Part shown: piece after piece, positions 1 through 7,761 of the stretch
How positions within the stretch are numbered: position 1 is the first letter of the stretch
Layout: the number at the start of each line of letters is the position of its first letter
From: Gammaproteobacteria bacterium
Lineage (GTDB): Bacteria; Pseudomonadota; Gammaproteobacteria; Pseudomonadales; DSM-25080
Length of the DNA: 12,754 nucleotides
Direction of reading: 5' to 3'
Assembly: GCA_013372965.1 (NCBI GenBank)
Contig: JABXIR010000067.1
Span: 1-12,754, forward strand
Translations under genes and position numbers: made by a program
Notes under the pieces: model-generated
The model's input: the letters and a program-made list of their open reading frames with translations, nothing else
The model's database searches: none
Told to the model about the DNA's origin: nothing

Positions 1-87
1 AAACCGGCCTTGCGCGACCGCCCAAATGTCGTTGTTCACATTCTCACTGTTTTTTGCCAAAGTAGTGGTCATCACTTTGGGAGACTG

Positions 88-1296
88 ATGATGAACAAAT
101 TGGCCTTTGCTTTGATGCTAGGGTGCTTTACGCACAATACCATCGCAGAAGATTCACATCGTTTGATTGAGACGCATTGCACCGCATGTCACGGTCTTTC
201 TAACATTCAGCGATCGAGTGGTTACACAGAGGAAGATTGGGGCAAGTTGATCGATCGAATGGTTTTGCTTCCCGAGAGCGTACGAAACCCCATTGTGGCC
301 CAACTTGCTTCGCATCACGCGCCCAACACATTTCGTGCTCCGATTCTGTCAGAGCCTAATAGGCATATTGACGTTGAGATATTTCTAACGCCGTCACTTG
401 GGCAGCGTGCCCGCGATCCGGTCGAAGGACTCAATGGCGAAGTCTGGTGGGTGGGTCAGACGGGTAACCAGTTAGGGTTGTTGGATTCGCGTAGCGGCGA
501 AATGACCGAGTACCCTTTGCCTTCAGGAACGTATCCTCACAGTGTCACGATCGATGAAAATGGTGTTCCCTGGTTTTTAGGCAACCGAAATGGCACGATT
601 GGCTACCTTGATCGTGAGACGGATCAGTTTCGTGTCTATGAATTACCCCGAGAGCATGCTCGTGATCCTCACACGGGTGAATTTGCTGCCGATGGTCGAT
701 TCTGGTTTACGCTTCAGCAAAGCAACTTAGTGTCGGTATTCGACCCGTTTACAGAGTTGTTTCGATTTGTCGAGTTGCCCATTCCTTCATCAAGACCGTA
801 CGGCTTAAAAATCCATCCCAATGGGACTGTATACGTCGCCTGTAATGGTAGCGCGTGCCTTTACGAAATAAGCCCGAACGATCTATCGGTGAATGTGATT
901 ACCATACCGGACGGCCCAATGACCGTTAGGCGTCTCGATATTGATGGTAATGGTGATATTTGGTTCGTTAACTCCGGTCAGGGACTGTTGGGGCGGTATG
1001 TGCCAGAGACCGGCAATATTACTCAGTGGCCAACTCCAAGTGGCGCAGATTCGCACCCGTATGCGATTACGGTTTACGAAGACGGTATCTGGTTTAATGA
1101 GTCATCGCGTCGACCAGAGACCTTGGTCCGCTTTGATCCCAAGTCGGAGACATTCGAGAGTTGGATTCTAGAAAGCGCCTCAGTTCAGTCGGGTCTAATT
1201 CGTCACATGCGAGCAACTCAGAGTGCAATTTGGGCTCACCAAACTTCGACTGGTGCCTTATTAAAAATTCAGCTAACGGAGGCGAACAATGATTAG
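88..1296 (+). CDS. Vgb-like beta-propeller protein with N-terminal cytochrome c segment
   Basis: Exported haem protein of 402 aa, probably periplasmic. An N-terminal hydrophobic segment (about residues 3-20) is followed by a CTACH haem c motif (C31, C34, H35) and a GYTEEDW...LIDRM stretch typical of small cytochrome c domains. From about residue 95 onward there are repeated blade motifs (GEVWWVGQ, GVPWFLGN, GRFWFT, GDIWFVN, GIWFNE), as in the virginiamycin B lyase/SMP-30-like propeller family. True Vgb enzymes linearise streptogramins, but haem-linked environmental relatives have no settled substrate, so antibiotic resistance should not be assumed. I chose the ATG at 88 (or 91) because GGGAGA at 79-84 precedes it and the signal segment starts there; the frame is open back to position 10 but that extension is not signal-like. 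Signal cleavage may follow NTIA, with C13 a less likely lipidation site. The 3' end overlaps the next cytochrome gene by 8 bases, suggesting coupled translation. Confidence 0.85.
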   Translation: MMNKLAFALMLGCFTHNTIAEDSHRLIETHCTACHGLSNIQRSSGYTEEDWGKLIDRMVLLPESVRNPIVAQLASHHAPNTFRAPILSEPNRHIDVEIFLTPSLGQRARDPVEGLNGEVWWVGQTGNQLGLLDSRSGEMTEYPLPSGTYPHSVTIDENGVPWFLGNRNGTIGYLDRETDQFRVYELPREHARDPHTGEFAADGRFWFTLQQSNLVSVFDPFTELFRFVELPIPSSRPYGLKIHPNGTVYVACNGSACLYEISPNDLSVNVITIPDGPMTVRRLDIDGNGDIWFVNSGQGLLGRYVPETGNITQWPTPSGADSHPYAITVYEDGIWFNESSRRPETLVRFDPKSETFESWILESASVQSGLIRHMRATQSAIWAHQTSTGALLKIQLTEANND

Positions 1297-1618
1297 ACGG
1301 AGTACGTTTTTATTCGCAGCTTTGGCGTTAGTGTTTTTATCTGCTTGCGGTGAATCGCCGACGCAAGCGGACGACCGTTCAGTGGCGGCGCTCTATTGGC
1401 GATCATGCGCAAGCTGCCACTCGACGGGTCGCGGTGGCGCGCCCGTCGCGTTTGAATCTGAAGCTTGGAGTGCGCGAAAAAGCCATGACGACCTTTGGTT
1501 CGAGCGTGTGACTACCGGCTACCGTGGAATGCCAGCTAAGGGAATGTGTCTCGACTGTACTGATGAGGAAATCCAACAACTAATTGAATATATAACTAGC
1601 GATAGGGCTCAACCTTAG
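1289..1618 (+). CDS. Cytochrome c5-like lipoprotein
   Basis: Small electron carrier of 109 aa, probably anchored to a membrane in the periplasm. The N-terminus has a lipoprotein signal with lipobox LSAC (lipidated C20). The haem motif is CASCH (C40, C43, H44). M81 in the GMPAKG stretch is the likely distal haem ligand, and C87/C90 (CLDC) match the extra cysteine pair of the cytochrome c5 group. GGAGG at 1278-1282 sits six bases before the ATG, inside the end of the preceding propeller gene, so the two proteins are probably co-translated and may exchange electrons. The partner assignment is inferred from gene order only. Confidence 0.9.
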   Translation: MIRRSTFLFAALALVFLSACGESPTQADDRSVAALYWRSCASCHSTGRGGAPVAFESEAWSARKSHDDLWFERVTTGYRGMPAKGMCLDCTDEEIQQLIEYITSDRAQP

Positions 1619-1646
1619 TCTAGGCTCAGAAAATCCCTGCAAAACT

Positions 1647-1675
1647 TTGTATATTTTTTGGACGAGTAGTAGAAT
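1647..1675 (+). promoter_or_regulatory. Candidate sigma70-type promoter for queC-queE
   Basis: TTGTAT (1647-1652) and TAGAAT (1670-1675) are separated by 17 bases in the 86-base gap between the cytochrome gene and queC. The -10 matches consensus at five of six positions, the -35 at three. It would give queC-queE a promoter independent of the cytochrome pair. No terminator is visible after the cytochrome gene, so read-through is also possible. Confidence 0.4.
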
Positions 1676-1704
1676 CGCCCGCCGAGATTCAATAGGTTAG
1701 CTGT

Positions 1705-2364
1705 ATGAAAGTTGTCGTTATATATTCTGGTGGTATGGACTCATTCACTGTGTTGCATAAAGCGGTGAGAGATGGCCATGATGTGCTCGCAGTGTCGTTT
1801 AACTACGGCCAGCGTCACAGTAAAGAGCTTGATTATGCTCAACGAGTCTGCCGAACACTCGGTGTCACTCACGACATCGTTGATATCACGGCCATGCAAA
1901 CTCTAATGTCGAACTCGAGCTTGATGGCTAACAGCAGCGACGACATTCCAGAGGGTCACTATGCCGCCGACAATATGAAGTCGACGGTGGTACCTAATCG
2001 AAACATGATATTAATCTCCCTTGCGATTGGCTATGCCGTTAACGAAGGCGCTCAGCAGGTTTGGTATGGCGCACACTCAGGCGATCACACCATTTACCCG
2101 GATTGCCGTCCCGAATTCGTCGAGGCCATGCAAAAGGTATCGCTTCTTGCGAATTTCGATCCCGTGGAGGTCGTGGCGCCGTATTTATATGGCGATAAAA
2201 TCTCCATTCTTAAAGATGGTCTGGCTATGGGGCTTGATTATGGCGATACCTGGACCTGTTACAACGGGCGCGAGAAAGCGTGCGGCAAGTGCGGCTCTTG
2301 TGTCGAACGACTCGAGGCGTTCGAATTGAATCACGCGAGCGACCCATTGGAATACGAAGCCTGA
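1705..2364 (+). CDS. queC: 7-cyano-7-deazaguanine (preQ0) synthase QueC
   Basis: Cytoplasmic ATP-dependent enzyme that converts 7-carboxy-7-deazaguanine and ammonia to preQ0 in the queuosine pathway. At 219 aa it has normal length. The N-terminal PP-loop is SGGMDS (residues 8-13), followed by the family stretch FNYGQRH. A C-terminal zinc site is formed by C185, C193, C196 and C199 (CGKCGSC). The ribosome site is weak (AGG in AATAGGTTAG), but the start is fixed by the PP-loop lying right at the N-terminus. Its stop codon overlaps the queE start by one base (TGATG), so the two are an operon that runs the preceding and following steps of one pathway. Confidence 0.97.
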   Translation: MKVVVIYSGGMDSFTVLHKAVRDGHDVLAVSFNYGQRHSKELDYAQRVCRTLGVTHDIVDITAMQTLMSNSSLMANSSDDIPEGHYAADNMKSTVVPNRNMILISLAIGYAVNEGAQQVWYGAHSGDHTIYPDCRPEFVEAMQKVSLLANFDPVEVVAPYLYGDKISILKDGLAMGLDYGDTWTCYNGREKACGKCGSCVERLEAFELNHASDPLEYEA

Positions 2365-3020
2365 TGTATTCGGTAAAAGAGATGTTTTACACCCTTCAGG
2401 GTGAAGGCGCACACACAGGAAGAGCAGCGGTATTCTGCAGATTTACTGGTTGCAACCTATGGAGTGGCCTAGAGAAACACCGCTCGGAGGCGATTTGCGA
2501 TTTTTGCGATACCGATTTTCTCGGCGTTGACGGCATTAATGGTGGCAAGTTCGTCGACGCAAATGCGTTGGTAGACGCGATTGACTCTCTATGGCCGAAG
2601 CATACGACTCATAAATTCGTGGTTTGCACAGGGGGCGAACCACTGTTGCAATTAGACCAGCAGCTCGTCGCAGCTTTGCACAGTCGCGGCTTTGTGGTGG
2701 CGGTTGAAACGAATGGGACGCAGCCTCTTCCCGAGGGCGGAGTTGACTGGGTCTGTCTGAGTCCGAAGGGAAAAGCTGATGTCGTGTTGAACGAATGTGA
2801 TGAACTTAAGTTGGTATTTCCGCAACTCGATGCCATGCCGGAGCGCTTCTCGGCCATTGAAGCATCGTACCGTTACTTGACGCCCAAGGCATCACCGCAC
2901 TGGCAAGCGACGGATGTTATTTATCGAGATGATACAACCCAACAGACGATTCAGTACTGCCTAGACCATCCCGAGTGGCGGTTAAATTTGCAGTCCCACA
3001 AAGTAATCGATATTGCATAG
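2364..3020 (+). CDS. queE: 7-carboxy-7-deazaguanine synthase QueE (radical SAM)
   Basis: Radical SAM enzyme (218 aa) that makes 7-carboxy-7-deazaguanine from 6-carboxy-tetrahydropterin, the step before QueC. It begins with the family signature EMFYTLQGEG. The iron-sulfur cysteines are C30, C45 and C48, spaced as CX14CX2C. This is the enlarged-loop variant known from proteobacterial QueE such as the Burkholderia enzyme, not the classic CX3CX2C. The SAM-binding GGEP motif lies at residues 90-93. The start at 2364 overlaps the queC stop; an upstream in-frame start inside queC would add 28 non-family residues. QueD and FolE, needed earlier in the pathway, are not in this window. Confidence 0.96.
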   Translation: MYSVKEMFYTLQGEGAHTGRAAVFCRFTGCNLWSGLEKHRSEAICDFCDTDFLGVDGINGGKFVDANALVDAIDSLWPKHTTHKFVVCTGGEPLLQLDQQLVAALHSRGFVVAVETNGTQPLPEGGVDWVCLSPKGKADVVLNECDELKLVFPQLDAMPERFSAIEASYRYLTPKASPHWQATDVIYRDDTTQQTIQYCLDHPEWRLNLQSHKVIDIA

Positions 3021-3038
3021 CTCGCCTAACGAGCAGAC

Positions 3039-3063
3039 AAAAAAGGACCGCCCGAAGGCGGCC
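3039..3063 (-). terminator. Rho-independent terminator of the RND efflux operon
   Basis: Read on the minus strand, GGCCGCC-TTCG-GGCGG-T-CC is followed by six T residues. The stem has seven pairs with one bulged T and a C(UUCG)G tetraloop, which is very stable. It lies 22 bases beyond the adaptor gene stop. On the plus strand there is no following T tract, so it should not terminate queC-queE transcripts efficiently. Confidence 0.85.
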
Positions 3064-3085
3064 AAGAGCCCAAGTTGTGAATGGT

Positions 3086-4474
3086 TCAATTCAGTGATGT
3101 TTGTGCAATCGCTCCGCTGAGGTCTGTTTCTTCAACAACGCTTTCAGAGGCCCCGATGATGGATACTCGGGTGCCGGTAGTCGCGCGGCTGAGTGTCGAT
3201 GTGACGATTGGGGAGCCATCGGTTAGTTCAGCTGTGACCAGAATGTGCATGTTGCCAAGTTCGTCCTCAATGGACCCGACTCGGTCGATGCTAACGGCCT
3301 TTAGAGCGTCGTTTTCTACGGTGTAGATAAACTGATCACCGTACACGCTCTGAACAGGCACTTGGTAGACACCATGCTTAACTGGCAGGGTAACTCGTAC
3401 CTCGAGAGCGCGACCCAAAGCGATGGTCCGTGAGTCGGCCATTGCCAACATCACATCGGTACCCGCTCGCCCTGTGCGAACTTCAGCGCCAACTTCTAGA
3501 AACTCCATGGGTACCCACTCACCGTTGATCTTTGCGTCTGCTCGAACGTCGTTGCCTGAGTCCAGCGCTAATTCAATTTGACGTGCGGTATCGGCAGGGA
3601 GTGATACGCGCACTTGGTGATTCATCTCATCGAACATGGTGATAACAGGCTGTCCCGCAGCGACACGTCGCCCGATGGCGGCATTAAGCTGGGTAATCCG
3701 ACCGCTGAATGGTGCGCGGATGGTCAAACGCTCATGATTTAGCATCGCTTGGTTATAGTCAGCAGATGCATTCTCAACTCGTGCTTGCGCGGCAGCGAGC
3801 GCCGCCTCGTGGTTGTCGATGGTGAGTGACATATTGGTTAACGTAATCTCTTGATTGAGACGCTGCTGTTTCAATTCCTCGAGTGCCGTTAGCGATAGCT
3901 GTCCACTGGCATACAGTGTTTCATAACGCTGCTCTTTACGCTGAGTCAGCGCAAATAACTCTCGGTGCGACTCGAGGTTACGGCGATCGGCAGTGTGTTG
4001 AGCTTGAAGCTGGCTAAGCGCGCTTTGAGCTTGAAGCAAATTGGCCTGCGAACGCTGTACCAATAACGACGCGTCACGCGGGTCGAGCTGGATGAGCACA
4101 TCGCCCGCCTTAACCGCCTGTCCTTCGCGAACGAATACTTCCTCAACGTACGCGAGTGTCGCCGCCTCAATGGTGGTCGTGTTCGGGTTTTCGACTCGAC
4201 CGTATACAGTGACCTCTGGAGCCGCCTGAACGGGATTAGCGGAAATCGCTGAGACCGGAATTGGTGCAATCTCTGCCTGTCCTTGGCTTTGTGCTCCGCC
4301 CGTCACACCGAGTAGGAATAAGACGCCAATTAAGCCGATGAACATACAGACGACCTTGCCTGTCTTTCCAAGGGCTCTGAAAAAGCGACCTGGGTAGCTG
4401 TGTTTAACAGCTGAGCCAGCTTTAGCAGCGGTATTTACCGCTGCGTTATTTTTTGAAAATTTGAAGAACTTCAT
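3086..4474 (-). CDS. RND efflux periplasmic adaptor (HlyD/MFP family)
   Basis: Periplasmic adaptor (462 aa) linking an RND pump to an outer-membrane channel. A 40-residue basic cytoplasmic N-terminus leads into one membrane helix (about 40-60), so it is anchored by a helix rather than by lipid. Then come half a lipoyl domain (about 95-132, with EGQAVKAGDVLIQLDPRD), a long alpha-helical hairpin rich in Q, A and L (about 133-248), the second lipoyl half (RAPFSGRI at 253-260, then GRRVAAGQPV), and the beta-barrel and membrane-proximal domains. The ATG overlaps the pump gene stop by four bases (ATGA) and uses GGAGCT inside the end of the pump gene as ribosome site. The order pump-then-adaptor is the reverse of most acrAB/mexAB-type operons. 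Substrate is unknown. Confidence 0.93.
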   Translation of the reverse strand: MKFFKFSKNNAAVNTAAKAGSAVKHSYPGRFFRALGKTGKVVCMFIGLIGVLFLLGVTGGAQSQGQAEIAPIPVSAISANPVQAAPEVTVYGRVENPNTTTIEAATLAYVEEVFVREGQAVKAGDVLIQLDPRDASLLVQRSQANLLQAQSALSQLQAQHTADRRNLESHRELFALTQRKEQRYETLYASGQLSLTALEELKQQRLNQEITLTNMSLTIDNHEAALAAAQARVENASADYNQAMLNHERLTIRAPFSGRITQLNAAIGRRVAAGQPVITMFDEMNHQVRVSLPADTARQIELALDSGNDVRADAKINGEWVPMEFLEVGAEVRTGRAGTDVMLAMADSRTIALGRALEVRVTLPVKHGVYQVPVQSVYGDQFIYTVENDALKAVSIDRVGSIEDELGNMHILVTAELTDGSPIVTSTLSRATTGTRVSIIGASESVVEETDLSGAIAQTSLN

Positions 4475-7400
4475 GCTTGAGCTCCTTCTTCAGTCGATTG
4501 ATTCATTTCTGTAGCACGTGCGTGTGTTGCTTGCAGTTTTAGCTTGATGGTATCCAGCGCCGATAAGATCGAAGGAATGACCAGCAATATGAGTACGGTG
4601 CCGTAGAGCATGCCGAAGCAAATTACAGCAGCGAGAGGGATAAACGCTTGGCCCATGAGAGAGGTCTCCATCATCATCGGCACAAGACCTAGGCCGGTGG
4701 TCAACGATGTTAGAACTACAGGGCGAAGTCGAGAGCGAACCGCCTGCTCTAACGCGTCGTCCGCGCCTAGACCACTGTCGCGATGCTCTTTATAGGAGGT
4801 CACTAAGATGATCGAGTCGTTTACGATAACGCCAGTCAGCGTAAAGATGCCCAGGAAAGCCATCGGGGTAATGTTGTAACCCATGATGAACAGACCGAAG
4901 AACGCGCCGGTTAAGCCAAATGGGATGGCTGCCATAATGGCGAGCGGCCAGCTTGCCGATTGCAGAATCCATGCCAAGATGATGAAGATCAGCGCCAGCG
5001 TGATCACGAAACCAATCTGCATCTCTTGAAGCAGGCGCTCTTGACTGCCAGCCCAAAAGCCTTTGCCAGACTGAATACCGTACTTTTGCGCGATTTCTTG
5101 TAATGGACCAGCTTCAAGTTCATTGATGACAGCATCCGCCGTCGTAATGGACTTGTCTGGGTAGGCGCGGATCGATACGGTCTGAACGCCATCAACGTGG
5201 TTGATGCGATCAATGCCTCGACGACTCGCAATGGTCGCTACCGTTGCCAAGGGAAGCACTTCTCCGCTATTCAACACGATTGGTAGACGCGAAAGGCTGC
5301 TAAGGCGCTGACGCTCCTCTCTAGGCAAGCTCACTCGGACTTCCATTTCCTGGTCGCCTTCGGTAAAGAGCTGCACGCGATAGCCTTCGAAGGCCGTACG
5401 CACCTGAGAGCCAACTTGCGCTGCGGTGAGACCAAGAGCACGACCCTCTGGTGTTAGCTCAAACACCCACTGATCGCGACCGTAAGGTAGGTCGTCATGA
5501 ATGTTGTTAACGCCTGGAATCGTCGCCATGTGGGCGCTTAGTTCATCTGATGCTGCTTTAAGAGTCGCCGTATCTCCACCCGAGAAATTGACTTCGATTT
5601 CAGGCCAAGGCTGGTCGCCTTGCTCGATTTGAAGTTGCTCGACGTAAGGGACAGGAGGAATATTCTCTTGCCAATGGCTGAGGAACTCAGCAAGTGTCAC
5701 ATCACGGCTTTCGGGAGAGGTTAGCTCAACTTGGAAGTTAGCGAACGACGACCCGCGTTGGTAGTCATTACCGATGTTCGCACCGTTCAGCTCACTCCAT
5801 TTAGCGATGATGTTGTTACCGCCAAAGTGTGTGTTGGTCGCTTCGACTTGGTCCTCGAGTAGTTCGAGATAGGCCAATCGCTGAGCTTCTGTTGCGTCCG
5901 GAGTGAATTGAATATTCGCCTCGGCAAACTCAAAGTTGATGTTCATATTCAGGTCAAACTTCACGTGGTTTGTCGCGATTAGGCCAGCCGCTGCAATAAA
6001 GGCGAAAAATGCGCCAAGAATAGCAACGCGTCTTTGACGAAGCGCTGCGCGGAGCACGGGGATAACAACGTTTTCACGGAAGCGCTCGAAGCCACGGTCG
6101 AACTTCTGACGCAGTGGGTGAACCTGCTTTTGCTTCTTCATGTTTCGGAATGAGTGCTTAAGGTGACCTGGCATAATCAGGAAGCACTCGATCAGCGACA
6201 CAATGATGACACAGAGCATCAACATCGGAATTTCGACAATCTGGTCCGAATCGACCACAAGAAGCGGAATAAACGCTGCAAGGGTCGTTAAGCTTGAGGC
6301 AGTGATCGGTCCTAGCATTCTTTTGGCGCCGCTAATCGCTGCTTCTTCAGGGGATAAACCTTTCTCAAACTGAGCCAGCGAGTGCTCCCCGACCACGATG
6401 GCGTCGTCGACAACGATACCGAGGGCCATAACAAGGCCAATCATGGATAACATGTTGATCGAGCCGCCAATGCTGTGGAATAACAGCAACGCACCCGCGA
6501 ACGACACTGGAATGCCAACGGCAACCCAAAATGCAACGCGACCGTTCAGGAAGAGGAAAAGCATCGCAAGTACAAGTAACAAACCGCTGACACCGTTCCA
6601 AAAGACCAGTTCTAAGGTGTCTTTCGCAAACTTCCAAGCTTCTAGGAACACCTGGACCTCAACACCTTGTGCATTGAGGCGAGCCTCTTGGCTTGCGCGC
6701 CAATTCTTTAAAATTTCAGCGGCATCGAAGGTATCCATTGCATCGCTGCGACGAAGGCGAATTTCGATGGCGGGTTTGCCATCGATCATTTTGAGTCGCT
6801 GATTCTCGATTTGGCGGCGTTCGATATTCGCAACATCGCCGAGTTCCACTAATTGATCGCCTCGAGCCGAAGAAATTGGCATTTGAGAGAAGCCTTCAAC
6901 CGTTCGTTGCTGATCCATGCTTCTGATCTGTCGCTCGCCTTGGCCAACACCGATGGTCCCAGCAGGAATGTCACTCGAGAGGCTTGCGATGGATCGGGCG
7001 ATGTCAGAAATGGAGGCATTCATTTCAACTAGCGTGACACCATCGATCTCGATGGCGATCTCCTCGCGAGGCACACCGCGAAGTTCGACAACGTCCATTC
7101 CCGCACGACGAAGATCACGCTCGATTTCGTGCGCAAACGGTGCAAGCTCTTCAAGAGTGTCAGGGCCGGTAATGAAGATGGATGCGACGGTTTCATACCA
7201 ACGGCTAACTCTCACCATCGGAGGTTCAATTTCTGGGGGGAGGCCACGGACTTGGCCGAGTTGTTGCTTGATTTCATCAACCGCTTCAGAGATGTCGGTG
7301 TTTCGATCAAATCGTAGGTTGATCCAAGTACCGCCGTTTCGCGTCCAAGAACGTAGGTTTGAAAGTCCTTGTAGCGTGCGCATCTGATATTCAATTGGGT

Positions 7401-7608
7401 TAGTAATCAGTTGCTCGACGTCTTCTGCTGAAGCGCCAGGCCACATCACTTGGATTTGAGCTTGGTTCCAGCTTTGGTTTGGATTAAGTTGAACGTGGAG
7501 CTTCATTGCGCCCCATACACCCGCCATCAGCAGGATAACCATCAGCAAGTTTGCTGCTAGTCGGTGCTGTGCCAGCGTCGCGATCCATCCGGAGGCCTTG
7601 GGATTCAT
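4471..7608 (-). CDS. RND efflux transporter permease (AcrB/HAE-type)
   Basis: Inner-membrane proton-driven pump of 1045 aa, the usual RND length. The first helix is at about residues 16-36, followed by a large periplasmic porter loop. A block of helices starts near residue 332. The proton-relay motif GIVVDDAIVVGE carries the aspartate pair D401/D402, equivalent to AcrB D407/D408. A second periplasmic loop and helix block follow, with FTLTGVIVNDSIILV in the helix matching AcrB TM10. I chose the ATG at 7608 because AGAAGG (7618-7623) precedes it by nine bases; an in-frame ATG at 7632 has no ribosome site. It is translationally coupled to the adaptor gene downstream. No regulator gene or TolC-type channel is adjacent, so the channel is probably encoded elsewhere. 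The substrate cannot be read from the sequence. Confidence 0.94.
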   Translation of the reverse strand: MNPKASGWIATLAQHRLAANLLMVILLMAGVWGAMKLHVQLNPNQSWNQAQIQVMWPGASAEDVEQLITNPIEYQMRTLQGLSNLRSWTRNGGTWINLRFDRNTDISEAVDEIKQQLGQVRGLPPEIEPPMVRVSRWYETVASIFITGPDTLEELAPFAHEIERDLRRAGMDVVELRGVPREEIAIEIDGVTLVEMNASISDIARSIASLSSDIPAGTIGVGQGERQIRSMDQQRTVEGFSQMPISSARGDQLVELGDVANIERRQIENQRLKMIDGKPAIEIRLRRSDAMDTFDAAEILKNWRASQEARLNAQGVEVQVFLEAWKFAKDTLELVFWNGVSGLLLVLAMLFLFLNGRVAFWVAVGIPVSFAGALLLFHSIGGSINMLSMIGLVMALGIVVDDAIVVGEHSLAQFEKGLSPEEAAISGAKRMLGPITASSLTTLAAFIPLLVVDSDQIVEIPMLMLCVIIVSLIECFLIMPGHLKHSFRNMKKQKQVHPLRQKFDRGFERFRENVVIPVLRAALRQRRVAILGAFFAFIAAAGLIATNHVKFDLNMNINFEFAEANIQFTPDATEAQRLAYLELLEDQVEATNTHFGGNNIIAKWSELNGANIGNDYQRGSSFANFQVELTSPESRDVTLAEFLSHWQENIPPVPYVEQLQIEQGDQPWPEIEVNFSGGDTATLKAASDELSAHMATIPGVNNIHDDLPYGRDQWVFELTPEGRALGLTAAQVGSQVRTAFEGYRVQLFTEGDQEMEVRVSLPREERQRLSSLSRLPIVLNSGEVLPLATVATIASRRGIDRINHVDGVQTVSIRAYPDKSITTADAVINELEAGPLQEIAQKYGIQSGKGFWAGSQERLLQEMQIGFVITLALIFIILAWILQSASWPLAIMAAIPFGLTGAFFGLFIMGYNITPMAFLGIFTLTGVIVNDSIILVTSYKEHRDSGLGADDALEQAVRSRLRPVVLTSLTTGLGLVPMMMETSLMGQAFIPLAAVICFGMLYGTVLILLVIPSILSALDTIKLKLQATHARATEMNQSTEEGAQA

Positions 7609-7632
7609 GATAATTTGCCTTCTGTTGTTCAT

Positions 7633-7761
7633 GTTGTTGTTTCAAGTAGACGCCTCGAGTAAGGGCTTGGATGCAAAATATTTCGTTTATTGACTACGTA
7701 CTTAGCGAAGTGATGCTGTTAAAATGCTGATTCTAGGGAAACACATAAACGTGGCGATAAA
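7633..7761. promoter_or_regulatory. Divergent intergenic region between the RND operon and the UPF0149-TPR gene
   Basis: This AT-rich gap should hold promoters for both directions. For the plus strand, TG-T-TAAAAT (7717-7725) is an extended -10 element. TTGACT at 7690-7695 resembles a -35 box but is 24 bases away, too far to pair with it. The ribosome site of the plus gene is weak (GTGGCG at 7751-7756). I find no convincing promoter for the minus strand and no clear operator palindrome. Confidence 0.35.

Noticed and set aside
10..87. N-terminal extension of the propeller gene back to position 10
   Set aside because: It adds 26 residues before a clear signal segment, and GGGAGA precedes the ATG at 88/91 instead.
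88..1296. Streptogramin resistance gene
   Set aside because: The propeller resembles Vgb, but the haem segment, cytochrome neighbour and environmental family pattern do not support a resistance role.
1619..1704. preQ1 riboswitch before queC
   Set aside because: The 86-base leader shows no clear hairpin and A-rich tail pseudoknot pattern; it fits a simple promoter region.
7609..7632. Start of the RND pump at the ATG at 7632
   Set aside because: There is no ribosome site before it, whereas AGAAGG precedes the ATG at 7608. The earlier start remains possible.
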